A stretch of 13,657 nt of DNA from Acidobacteriota bacterium (GTDB lineage: Bacteria > Acidobacteriota > Terriglobia > Terriglobales > Acidobacteriaceae): NCBI GenBank assembly GCA_021798655.1, contig JAJZFE010000200.1, forward strand, positions 1-13,657. The letters are read 5' to 3'. This document shows positions 7,025 to 13,657 of this stretch, piece by piece. The stretch's first letter is position 1, and each line of letters opens with the position of its first letter. The position numbers and the translations under genes were made by a program. Below the pieces are notes generated by a model, which searched no databases, had not been told where the DNA came from, and saw only the letters and a list, made by a program, of their open reading frames with translations.

Positions 7025-8992
7025 ATGCACAAAGCACGGGTTGCGGCGATGGGATTGTGCGCGCTGGCAGGGGTGGCGCGCGCGTACGGTTCGGCGGACA
7101 AGGTGCCCGACTGGGTGCGCACCGAGGCGCACCAGACGCTGCCGCAGCTGCCTGCGGACACCCGCTCAGTCGTGCTGCTCGATGAGCATACCTACACGGT
7201 CGATACGAAGGGTCAGGCGACCGAGCACGTGCGCTACGTGGTGAAGATCGTTCGTCCGCAGGGGCGCGAGGACGCGTACCCGGTGGTGTGGTTCGACAAG
7301 GACAGCAAGGTGCTTTCGATGCATGTGTGGAGCATCGACCCGGCGGGCAAAGAGTACGCCATGAAGGACAACGAGATCGTGCAGGTCGGGCCGCCGGGGC
7401 AGGGCGGCGAGTTGTATGAGGACGACAAGGCTCGCGTGGCCGAGCCTCCGGGACGCGATCCGGGCGGCGTAGTGGCCTACGAGTATGAGCGTCGCGAGCG
7501 GCCGTACGTGGCGGAGACCAGCTGGTTCTTCCGGGACGACACGCCGCGGATGCACCAGAGCTTTACGCTGGTGCTGCCGCCGGGGTACACGTACTCCACC
7601 ACGTGGGCCAACCATGCTCCGGTGCCGGGCGCAGATCTTGAAGATCATCGCTATCGCTGGGAGATGGACAACCAGCCAGCCATCGATCTGGACCAGGTGC
7701 CGCTGCCGCCGTCGGCGGGGGCGCTGGCGGCGCGGCTGACGATTCACTACGCCGGGCCGGGGCTGGCGCAGCCGCAGGAGTCCACCTGGCAGGGCGTGGG
7801 TGAGCGGTTTGACGGGCTGGCGCACGACCGCGAGGCTGCAACGCCGGAGATCGCGGCCAAGGCGCAGGAGCTGGTCGCGGGCAAGACCGACTTCTACGAC
7901 CGCGCCGAGGCCATCGGCGACTTTGTGCAGCAGAAGATCCGCTACTTCGTCATCGAGATGGGCATCGGCGGGTACCAGCCGCATCCGGCGGGAGAGATCT
8001 TCAAGGGCCGCTACGGCGACTGCAAGGACAAGGCGACGCTGCTCGCAGCGATGCTCAGCAGTGTGGGCATGCACAGCGACATCGTGCTGGTGGACACGCG
8101 TCGCGGCTTCGTGAACCCGGAGGCCCCGTCGATCATGGGCGATCACGCGATTGCCGCGATCGAGGTGCCCGCGGGGTACGAGTCGCCGAAGATGCACAGC
8201 CTGGTGACGGCGACCAGCGGCAAGCGATATCTCATCTTCGATCCGACGTGGGAGGAGACGCCGTTCGGCCAGGTGGAGAACGACCTGCAGGGCAGCTACG
8301 GCGTGCTGGTGGAGGGCGCGCAGAGCCAGCTCATTCAGATCCCCGTGATGAGTCCGGAGTTGAACACGGTCAAGCGCACAGGCACGTTTGCACTGGCGGC
8401 CGACGGCTCGCTGAAGGGCGAGGTGACGGACCTGCGCTTCGGAGATATCGCCGAGCGGCGTCGGCGGCAGTACCAGAAGGACGACGCGAAGAAGCAGGAA
8501 GAGTTTCTGCAGCACCAGGCCGGTCGCGACCTGATGGCGGTCTCGCTGAGCGGCATCAAGGTGAGCAATCTGGAGGCGTTGAACAAGGACCTGACCACGC
8601 AGTACGGTGTGCAGGCGAGCCACTATGCCAGCCAGAGCGGGCCGCTGCTGATGCTGCGCCCGCGCGTACTCGGCAGCTACGCGCTGGAGGTGGACCGCAA
8701 GCCGCGCACCGTGCCCATTGACCTGTACGAGACGATGCAGGGCACCGATGCGTTCGACATCGCCATCCCCGAGGGGTATGTGGTGGATGAGCTGCCCGAT
8801 CCGGTGAAGGAAGACTTCGGCTTTGCGACCTATGAAAGCTCCACCGTGGCGCAGGGCAACACGCTGCACTACAGGCGCGAGTATCGGCTGCGCGCGGTGA
8901 CGCTGCCGGCCAGCCAGTACGCCGCGGTGCAGCGGCTGGCCAGTGTGATTGGAGCCGACGAGGCCGCGCAGGTGGTTTTGAAAAAGCAGTAA
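7025..8992 (+). CDS. Exported DUF3857 / transglutaminase-like protein, intact triad
   Basis: A 655-residue protein predicted to be exported: MHKARVAAMGLCALAGVARA then YGSADK, signal cleavage likely after residue 20. Residues about 50-225 form a DUF3857 domain (LLDEHTYTVDTKGQATEHVR onward). Residues about 290-410 form a transglutaminase-like cysteine-hydrolase fold with all three catalytic residues: Cys333 in RYGDCKDKATLL, His374 in GDHAIAAIEV and Asp406 in YLIFDPTWEETPFG. The family text GGYQPHPAGEIFKGRYGDC is well kept. The remaining C-terminal part is beta-rich with no motif I recognise. In bacteria these proteins are of unknown substrate; peptide or isopeptide cleavage or cross-linking are the chemical possibilities. 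The stop is 21 nt before the next gene, which encodes the same domain pair, so the two form an operon. Confidence 0.9.
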   Translation: MHKARVAAMGLCALAGVARAYGSADKVPDWVRTEAHQTLPQLPADTRSVVLLDEHTYTVDTKGQATEHVRYVVKIVRPQGREDAYPVVWFDKDSKVLSMHVWSIDPAGKEYAMKDNEIVQVGPPGQGGELYEDDKARVAEPPGRDPGGVVAYEYERRERPYVAETSWFFRDDTPRMHQSFTLVLPPGYTYSTTWANHAPVPGADLEDHRYRWEMDNQPAIDLDQVPLPPSAGALAARLTIHYAGPGLAQPQESTWQGVGERFDGLAHDREAATPEIAAKAQELVAGKTDFYDRAEAIGDFVQQKIRYFVIEMGIGGYQPHPAGEIFKGRYGDCKDKATLLAAMLSSVGMHSDIVLVDTRRGFVNPEAPSIMGDHAIAAIEVPAGYESPKMHSLVTATSGKRYLIFDPTWEETPFGQVENDLQGSYGVLVEGAQSQLIQIPVMSPELNTVKRTGTFALAADGSLKGEVTDLRFGDIAERRRRQYQKDDAKKQEEFLQHQAGRDLMAVSLSGIKVSNLEALNKDLTTQYGVQASHYASQSGPLLMLRPRVLGSYALEVDRKPRTVPIDLYETMQGTDAFDIAIPEGYVVDELPDPVKEDFGFATYESSTVAQGNTLHYRREYRLRAVTLPASQYAAVQRLASVIGADEAAQVVLKKQ

Positions 8993-9013
8993 ATCCGTAC
9001 GGAGTGTGGACGC

Positions 9014-11047
9014 ATGAAGCTGGTTCGAACGATGGTGGTGGCGGGTTGTGTGGCGATGCTGGCGGGCATGGTGGCGGCGCACGCCGGCGACGACTTCCAG
9101 AAGCCGACGGCCGAGGAGATGGCGATGACCTCGGTGCCGGGCTATCCCGGAGCGGCCGCGGTGGTACTCTTCCGCGAGCAGATCACCACGGACGATCTGC
9201 ACTCCACCCAACGGTATGAGCGGGTGAAGATTCTGACCGAAGAGGGCAAGAAGTACGCCAACGTGGAGCTGCGTTTTGTGCGCACGGAAAGCTTCAACGG
9301 CAGCGGAGAGTTCGACGGCACCGAGGAGTCCATCGACGGCATTGAGGCCCGCACGATCCATTCTGACGGCACGGTGGTCCCGTTCACCGGAAAGCCCTAC
9401 GTGAAGATGATCGAGAAGACCAAAGACCTGAAGTATCAGGCCAAGGTCTTTACGCTGCCGGACGTCGAGGTCGGCAGCATCATCGAGTATCGTTACACAC
9501 ACCACTTCAGCGACCGGCTGTTCGAGGAGCCGCAGTGGTACATCCAGGGCGACCTGTTTGTGAAGCAGGCGCACTACGTATGGCACCCGACATCGCACGA
9601 TCTGATGGACAACGAGGAGCGGCCCATCAACAGCATCGCGTGGTTTCCCATCCTGCCGGCTGGAACAGCGGTCAAGCATTCAGAACAGGCGGCAGCCGGT
9701 CCTTCCGGCTCCAGCACCCAGCTCTACGAACTCACCATCAAGGACGTTCCGCCCATGACCGTGGAGGACTTCATGCCTCCGCTCAAGAGCCTGAGCTACC
9801 GCGTGCTGTTCAGCTTCACGCCCTTTCGTACCGGCGACGAGTACTGGAAGTCCGAGGGTAAGGACTGGTCCAAGCGGCGCAACGCGTTCATGAAGTCCAG
9901 CCACGACCTGGACGATGCGACGCAGGCAGCGATCGCCGGTGCGACGACCGCAGATGCCAAGCTGCGCAAGATCTATGCGCTGGTGATGACCTTCGAGAAC
10001 ACGGACTACACGCGCGAGCGGCAGAAGACCGAAGACGGCACCATCAAGACCGTCAGCGATGTGCTGGCGCGCAAGCGCGGCTCAGCATCGCAACTGACCC
10101 AGCTGTTCGTGGCGATGGCGCGCTCGGCCGGCATCGACGGCTATCTGATGCTGGTGCCCGACCGCGACCAGGGACTCTTTATCTCGAACTGGTTGAGCTT
10201 CGACCAGTTCAACGACCTGATCGCGATTGTGAATGTGGATGGAAAGGAGCTGTTTCTCGACCCCGGCGAGCGCTACTGCGCGTATGGGCACCTGGCCTGG
10301 CAGCACACCTTTACTCAGGGGCTGCGGCAGATCGCCGGAGGCACGGCGTTTGCCAGCACCAGCGGCGACGGCTATGCGTCGAACAAGACCGCGCGCGTGG
10401 CCAACCTGACGATGGATGAGCACGGCGAGCTGACCGGCCGCATCGACATGACCTATACCGGAGCCGCGGCCCTGCGCTGGCGGCAGGCGGCGCTCACGGG
10501 AGACGAACAGAGCTTGAAGGACAAGCTGCGCGAGTCGCTGGAGGGCCGCATCCCGCACTCGCTGCAGGTGAAGGTCTCGCAACTGTCCAACCTCACCGAC
10601 TACGAGCAGCCGTTGAAGGTGGCCTATGATGTGACCGGCACGCTGGGCACGCCGACAGGCAAGCGGCTGCTGTTGCCGGCGGACCTCTTCGAGTCCGGCT
10701 CGGAGGCCACCTTTGTGCAGGATAAGCGCCTGACCCCGGTCGACTTCCAGTATCCGCAGTCGGTGATGGATGCCCTGCGCGTGAACTTCAAGAGCGGCTT
10801 CGACGTGGAGGCCGTGCCAAAGGACGACAAGTATGCGCTCGGCAAGTTCGCTATCTACTCGCAGAGCGTCGAGTCAGCGCCGACCAGTTTCACAACGCGA
10901 CGGACCTATTTGATGGGCGAGGTCTTGTTTAGCCAGCAGCAGTACCCCGACCTGCGGACGTTCTACTCCCAGATGCAGACCAAGGACAAAGAGAGTGTGG
11001 TGCTGAAGCTGGTGCCTGTTGTAGCCGACGCAAGTCCCACTCACTGA
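9014..11047 (+). CDS. Exported DUF3857 protein with degenerate transglutaminase-like domain
   Basis: A 677-residue companion of the preceding gene. Signal peptide: KLVRTMVVAGCVAMLAGMV then AAHA, cleavage likely near residue 24. DUF3857 at about 55-220 is typical (ARTIHSDGTVVPFTGKPYVK, then FTLPDVEVGSIIEYRY). At the transglutaminase site the family GDC-K-D-K is replaced by RKRGSASQLTQLF, with Ala358 where the catalytic Cys should be and Ser357 before it. The His site reads QFNDLIAIVNVDG, with Asp401 in its place. Only the Asp (Asp416 in LFLDPGERY) is kept. It is therefore probably not catalytic and may act as a partner, scaffold or binding protein. GGAG (9001-9004) ends 9 nt before the ATG. 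The 3' end converges on the next gene with only 6 nt between stops; no terminator is seen there, only the perfect palindrome GGCTGCAGCC at 11058-11067. Confidence 0.88.
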   Translation: MKLVRTMVVAGCVAMLAGMVAAHAGDDFQKPTAEEMAMTSVPGYPGAAAVVLFREQITTDDLHSTQRYERVKILTEEGKKYANVELRFVRTESFNGSGEFDGTEESIDGIEARTIHSDGTVVPFTGKPYVKMIEKTKDLKYQAKVFTLPDVEVGSIIEYRYTHHFSDRLFEEPQWYIQGDLFVKQAHYVWHPTSHDLMDNEERPINSIAWFPILPAGTAVKHSEQAAAGPSGSSTQLYELTIKDVPPMTVEDFMPPLKSLSYRVLFSFTPFRTGDEYWKSEGKDWSKRRNAFMKSSHDLDDATQAAIAGATTADAKLRKIYALVMTFENTDYTRERQKTEDGTIKTVSDVLARKRGSASQLTQLFVAMARSAGIDGYLMLVPDRDQGLFISNWLSFDQFNDLIAIVNVDGKELFLDPGERYCAYGHLAWQHTFTQGLRQIAGGTAFASTSGDGYASNKTARVANLTMDEHGELTGRIDMTYTGAAALRWRQAALTGDEQSLKDKLRESLEGRIPHSLQVKVSQLSNLTDYEQPLKVAYDVTGTLGTPTGKRLLLPADLFESGSEATFVQDKRLTPVDFQYPQSVMDALRVNFKSGFDVEAVPKDDKYALGKFAIYSQSVESAPTSFTTRRTYLMGEVLFSQQQYPDLRTFYSQMQTKDKESVVLKLVPVVADASPTH

Positions 11048-11053
11048 GCCACG

Positions 11054-12715
11054 CTACGGCTGCAGCCTGCAGATCTTCACCGTGCCGTTGTTGTACGGGC
11101 ACGGATGCGCGGTGACGGCATCGGCGTGCAGCAGCATCCAGTCCACGCCCAGCGGCCGCAGCCGCGCGTCACGCTGTGCGTCCGTCTGCCGCGAGAGCAT
11201 GGCACGCGAGGTGAGCGCGGTGCCGGACTGCACGGCGAACTGCGCGGCCATCGACTGCTGCCACAGCGCCGCGAGCGCGGGCGTGATGGAGGCCTCGCCC
11301 CCGTCCTTGGAGAAGTCGGGCAGCGCACTGCGCTGTGCCGTCGCACGAAAGGTCTGCGCGTCTTCTCCCGGCGTCGTGATGTAGTCGGGGTCGAGCGCGA
11401 ACAGGGCCTGTTTCGAGGTGTGATCGCGCGCCCACACGAAGGCCTGCGACCACGGATTCTTCGGCCTCGCCCACGGAAGCTCCACAGGCTGCGAGGCCGG
11501 AAAGCTGCTTCGCTGCACTGCGAAGAGCAGGATGCCGCTGGCCAGGATCCCCGCAGCGAAGAGCGGCAGCACCATGCGCGTTGGCCGCAGTTGCACCACG
11601 CACGCCCCCAGCAGCAGGGCCATCAACGCATACGCGGGCAGAAACGTCCGCAGCGGCTGCAGTCGCGCGATCAGGTACGTGGTGCTGTCGACGTGCGCAA
11701 ACAGCAGCGCGATCGCGATCGAGAGCCCGCCGGTCAACACGGTAACGCCGCACAGGGCAGCGACGTTCCGGTTGGCGCGCTGGTATCGCCACACCAACAG
11801 CAGAACGACGATGGGGCCGGCCAGCCCGCACCGTTCATACCATTGCCACTGCGACAGAAACCAGTAGTAGCGAGAGAGCGAAGCCGCCGCCGCTGCCGGA
11901 GACTCAGGCCTGGCCCCCGCCTGCAGCAGAGTCGCACCGACGAGCATGAGCGCACAGAATCCCGCGACGAGCCGCGCTGGACGAGGCTGCCGCTGCAGCC
12001 GTAGCAGCGCCACCATCGGCAGCACGCAGAAGGCCATCAGCGGATGCAGCAGCGCGGCCAGCAGCAGGCAAACGCCGCAAAGCCACGCGCCGCAAAGCCA
12101 CGCGGACGAGATGTTGAAGAGGTTCCCTGCGCGGCTCCCTGCCCGGCTCGCTTCTCGGCTCTTTGCGCGCGACCAGTCATCCAGAGCATAGGCGATGGCC
12201 AGCAGCGTCAGCGGCGTGCTGAAGCTGCGCGCCGTCAGATACGGATCGGTCAACAGCAGCGAGGTCCCGGCAACCGGCAGCGTGGACCAGACGGCCAGCA
12301 GTGTGACTCCGCCGAGCTGACTGCGTGGATCGGCCGTGCAACGGCGCAGCAACTGCAGCCCTGCAAACAGCAACAGCCACAGCGAAACGATGTACGCCAG
12401 AAAGAGGACCCATCCAAGCGGAAGGTGCGTGCTGCGGGTCAGCCCGGCCAGCACAGGCGCGAAGAGAGAGTAGCGCAGGTGTGCGGTGACGAAGGCCGTT
12501 CCATGCGGAAACAGCGTTGGGTCCAGCCGGTACTCGACCCCGGCGACGTAGAGGCCGCCATCTTCGGCGAGCGGGTGGTAGCCGTTGATCAGCAGCGTCG
12601 CAAAGGTGAGCAGCGGCAGCCACAGCCACGCCATCCGGCGGTCGATGCGTTGTGCTCTCGCCGGCGCGAGCGTCGCAACAGGATTACCCAGGCCGGTCGT
12701 GGTGGTGGCTGCCAT
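11054..12715 (-). CDS. Polytopic membrane protein, GT-C glycosyltransferase-like
   Basis: A 553-residue protein: short basic N-terminus (ARAQRIDRRMAWLWLPLL), roughly ten hydrophobic segments to about residue 400, then a soluble tail. The first external loop holds an acidic pair in HPLAEDGGLYVAGVEYRLDP (Glu51, Asp52); in GT-C enzymes acidic residues at this place act in catalysis. The tail has FVWARDHTSKQALFALDPDY, FRATAQRSALPDFSKDGG and a closing CPYNNGTVKICRLQP, a pattern seen after the membrane part of uncharacterised membrane proteins resembling the DUF6798 group. No family is certain. An upstream in-frame ATG at 12787 would give 577 residues, and the open frame continues into the divergent gtrA-like gene; 12715 is chosen because it leaves 91 nt for promoters and starts just before the basic segment. 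Neither start has a clear Shine-Dalgarno. Confidence 0.75.
   Translation of the reverse strand: MAATTTTGLGNPVATLAPARAQRIDRRMAWLWLPLLTFATLLINGYHPLAEDGGLYVAGVEYRLDPTLFPHGTAFVTAHLRYSLFAPVLAGLTRSTHLPLGWVLFLAYIVSLWLLLFAGLQLLRRCTADPRSQLGGVTLLAVWSTLPVAGTSLLLTDPYLTARSFSTPLTLLAIAYALDDWSRAKSREASRAGSRAGNLFNISSAWLCGAWLCGVCLLLAALLHPLMAFCVLPMVALLRLQRQPRPARLVAGFCALMLVGATLLQAGARPESPAAAAASLSRYYWFLSQWQWYERCGLAGPIVVLLLVWRYQRANRNVAALCGVTVLTGGLSIAIALLFAHVDSTTYLIARLQPLRTFLPAYALMALLLGACVVQLRPTRMVLPLFAAGILASGILLFAVQRSSFPASQPVELPWARPKNPWSQAFVWARDHTSKQALFALDPDYITTPGEDAQTFRATAQRSALPDFSKDGGEASITPALAALWQQSMAAQFAVQSGTALTSRAMLSRQTDAQRDARLRPLGVDWMLLHADAVTAHPCPYNNGTVKICRLQP
12073..12102 (-). repeat. Two perfect 15-bp tandem copies inside the membrane protein gene
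   Basis: The plus strand has CGCCGCAAAGCCACG twice in direct succession. In frame it gives AWLCGAWLCG within a hydrophobic segment, so five residues of a helix were duplicated. Because the copies are identical in DNA the event looks recent, or the array is prone to slippage. Confidence 0.85.
12126..12161 (-). repeat. Three imperfect 12-bp tandem copies inside the membrane protein gene
   Basis: Three consecutive 12-nt units, each ending in CGGCTC, encode SREA, SRAG and SRAG in a basic loop (AKSREASRAGSRAGNLFN). The positive charge suggests a cytoplasmic loop. It lies only 24 nt from the 15-bp duplication, making this a local slippage spot. Confidence 0.75.
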
Positions 12716-12793
12716 CGTTACCAGAGTAGCCAAAGATTGCAGTCTCTTGTGAACGGCGCTGTGCGTCCGTGGCCGCAGCGTACGCATTGCAGC

Positions 12794-12799
12794 TAGAAT
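12794..12799 (+). promoter_or_regulatory. Candidate -10 box for gtrA-argS
   Basis: TAGAAT, five of six matches to the -10 consensus. Transcription would begin near 12806, almost on the GTG at 12807, so the mRNA would be leaderless or nearly so. No good -35 is present 17 nt upstream (GC-rich). The rest of the 91-nt gap between the divergent genes shows nothing I can name. Confidence 0.35.
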
Positions 12800-12806
12800 A
12801 GGGTTT

Positions 12807-13319
12807 GTGTTGCCCAGCCATAAAGTCTCCCTTCTCGACGACGAAACCCCGCCAGATACCCATGCGCGTGGCCCTTTTGCTGCGCTGCGGCGTGTTCTGC
12901 CGTCGGGCGAGGTGATTCGGTTCCTGCTGGTGGGTGGATCGAATACGCTGATCTCGCTGGGGCTGTATTCAGGGTTTGTGATCCTATTCGGCCATCTGTT
13001 CCCGCATCGCGGCAAGCCGCTGATCGCGGATATCGCGTCGATCACCTCCAAGCCGCTTGCGATTACCGTGGCGTTCCTCTGTTACAAACACTTCGTCTTT
13101 CGCACCAAGGGGAACTACCTCAAAGAGTGGTTGAAGTGTTTTGCCGTATACAGCGTCAGCACGCCAGCAGAGCTGGTGATTCTGCCGCTGGCGACCAAGG
13201 CATTTCTGCTCGATGCGCTGACGCATCCGTACGCGCCGTTTCTGGCCGGCGTTGTGAATGCAGTTGTGATTGCCTGCTACAGCTACTTCGCGCATAAAAA
13301 GTTTTCGTTCAGGCGCTAG
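12807..13319 (+). CDS. GtrA-family membrane protein
   Basis: A 170-residue protein of the GtrA family, small four-helix inner-membrane proteins associated with moving lipid-linked (bactoprenol) sugars across the membrane during O-antigen, teichoic acid or polysaccharide decoration. Seen: a 35-residue polar N-terminus, then helix 1 with RFLLVGGSNTLISLGLYSGF, helix 2 with KPLAITVAFLCYKHFVFR, a hydrophobic segment around YSVSTPAELVILPLATKAF and a last helix ending YSYFAHKKFSFRR. The two K-x-F-x-F/R endings are the family hallmark. The start is GTG 12807 or the adjacent TTG 12810; AGGG at 12800-12803 suits TTG better (6 nt against 3). It diverges from the GT-C-like gene, a plausible partner that would use a lipid-linked sugar. 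argS follows after 29 nt, so they may share a transcript. Confidence 0.85.
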   Translation: MLPSHKVSLLDDETPPDTHARGPFAALRRVLPSGEVIRFLLVGGSNTLISLGLYSGFVILFGHLFPHRGKPLIADIASITSKPLAITVAFLCYKHFVFRTKGNYLKEWLKCFAVYSVSTPAELVILPLATKAFLLDALTHPYAPFLAGVVNAVVIACYSYFAHKKFSFRR

Positions 13320-13348
13320 CGTTCAGGCCGGGGTTGAGAGAGAGAGTT

Positions 13349-13657
13349 ATGTACAGGAAATTGCAGCAGCAGGTACAGGCGCGGGTTGAGGCGCTGGTGA
13401 AGGAACGCTACGAGACGGAGCTGAAGAGCTTCGTCGTGGAACTGCCTCCGAAGATCGAGTTCGGCGAGATGGCGCTGCCCGTGGCGTTCGAACTCGCCAA
13501 GCGGCTGAAGAAGGCGCCGCGCGCCATCGCACAGGAGCTGCAGCCGCTGCTCGCGCAGATCGAGGGCGTGGCCTCGGTGGAGATCGCCGGCGCAGGCTAC
13601 CTGAACGTGAAGCTGGATCGCGCCGCCACCGTAAAGCGCATGGCCGCCGATGAGCAC
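13349..13657 (+). CDS. argS: Arginyl-tRNA synthetase, N-terminal domain (cut by right edge)
   Basis: Charges tRNA-Arg with arginine in the cytoplasm. The first 103 codons are present out of about 550-600 usual for the family. They read MYRKLQQQVQARVEALVKER and contain the additional N-terminal tRNA-D-loop-binding domain: ELPPKIEFGEMALPVAFELA, KRLKKAPRAIAQELQPLL and VEIAGAGYLNVKL, which correspond to the family pattern P-x-x-x-x-G-D-x-A, K-x-P-R-x-I-A and G-x-G-F/Y-L-N. Here the usual GD reads GE. The catalytic HIGH and KMSKS parts lie beyond the window. A purine-rich run GAGAGAGAG (13337-13345) before the ATG serves as a loose Shine-Dalgarno. It follows the gtrA-like gene by 29 nt. Confidence 0.93.
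   Translation, partial: MYRKLQQQVQARVEALVKERYETELKSFVVELPPKIEFGEMALPVAFELAKRLKKAPRAIAQELQPLLAQIEGVASVEIAGAGYLNVKLDRAATVKRMAADEH

Noticed and set aside
7166..9679. An 837-codon minus-strand frame opposite the two DUF3857 genes
   Set aside because: It spans two real genes and their gap with no recognisable domain; the plus-strand proteins have signal peptides and family motifs.
11058..11067. Palindrome GGCTGCAGCC near the convergent gene ends as a terminator
   Set aside because: It is inside the C-terminal codons of the membrane protein, has no loop and no following T run in either direction.
12716..13051. N-terminal extension of the minus-strand membrane protein to 665 residues
   Set aside because: The extra part lies opposite the gtrA-like coding region, is polar and without motif, and would leave no promoter space between divergent genes.

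Overview
The window is high-GC DNA, densely coded, with short intergenic gaps. It has no mobile element, RNA gene or CRISPR array that I can see. Gene content (E. coli-type phosphoglucomutase, DUF3857/transglutaminase-like exported proteins in tandem, a giant uncharged collagen-like protein, GtrA next to argS) is what I would expect of an acidobacterium of the Terriglobus/Granulicella/Edaphobacter type. That placement is inference from gene style and base composition; no marker gene proves it.

Layout. 1-2294, minus strand: the 5' half of a phosphoglucomutase gene (cut by the left edge), preceded by an APC-family permease gene, probably co-transcribed. 2295-2452: a divergent promoter region. 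2453-6868, plus: a 1471-residue exported protein made of an N-terminal DNRLRE-type beta domain, eight collagen-like Gly-X-Y segments each followed by a roughly 52-residue CBM5/12-like aromatic module, and a beta-rich C-terminal domain with a motif common in phage tail and other collagen-like proteins. 7025-11047, plus: two adjacent exported DUF3857 plus transglutaminase-fold proteins. The first keeps the Cys-His-Asp triad; the second has lost Cys and His and looks like a pseudoenzyme. 11054-12715, minus: a polytopic membrane protein resembling GT-C-fold enzymes. Diverging from it, 12807-13319 plus encodes a small GtrA-family membrane protein, followed after 29 nt by the start of argS (arginyl-tRNA synthetase), cut by the right edge.

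How the parts may work together: the middle of the window is an envelope/extracellular region, with a probable fibrous glycan-binding protein and two periplasmic DUF3857 proteins. The membrane pair at 11.0-13.3 kb fits lipid-linked sugar or polysaccharide handling. The flanking pgm and argS are housekeeping genes. The most unusual object is the collagen/carbohydrate-module protein: its collagen segments carry no charged residue, the whole protein has a single lysine, its modules alternate between two types, and its last two complete units repeat with an exact 489-bp period. No stretch over 300 bp lacks a gene.
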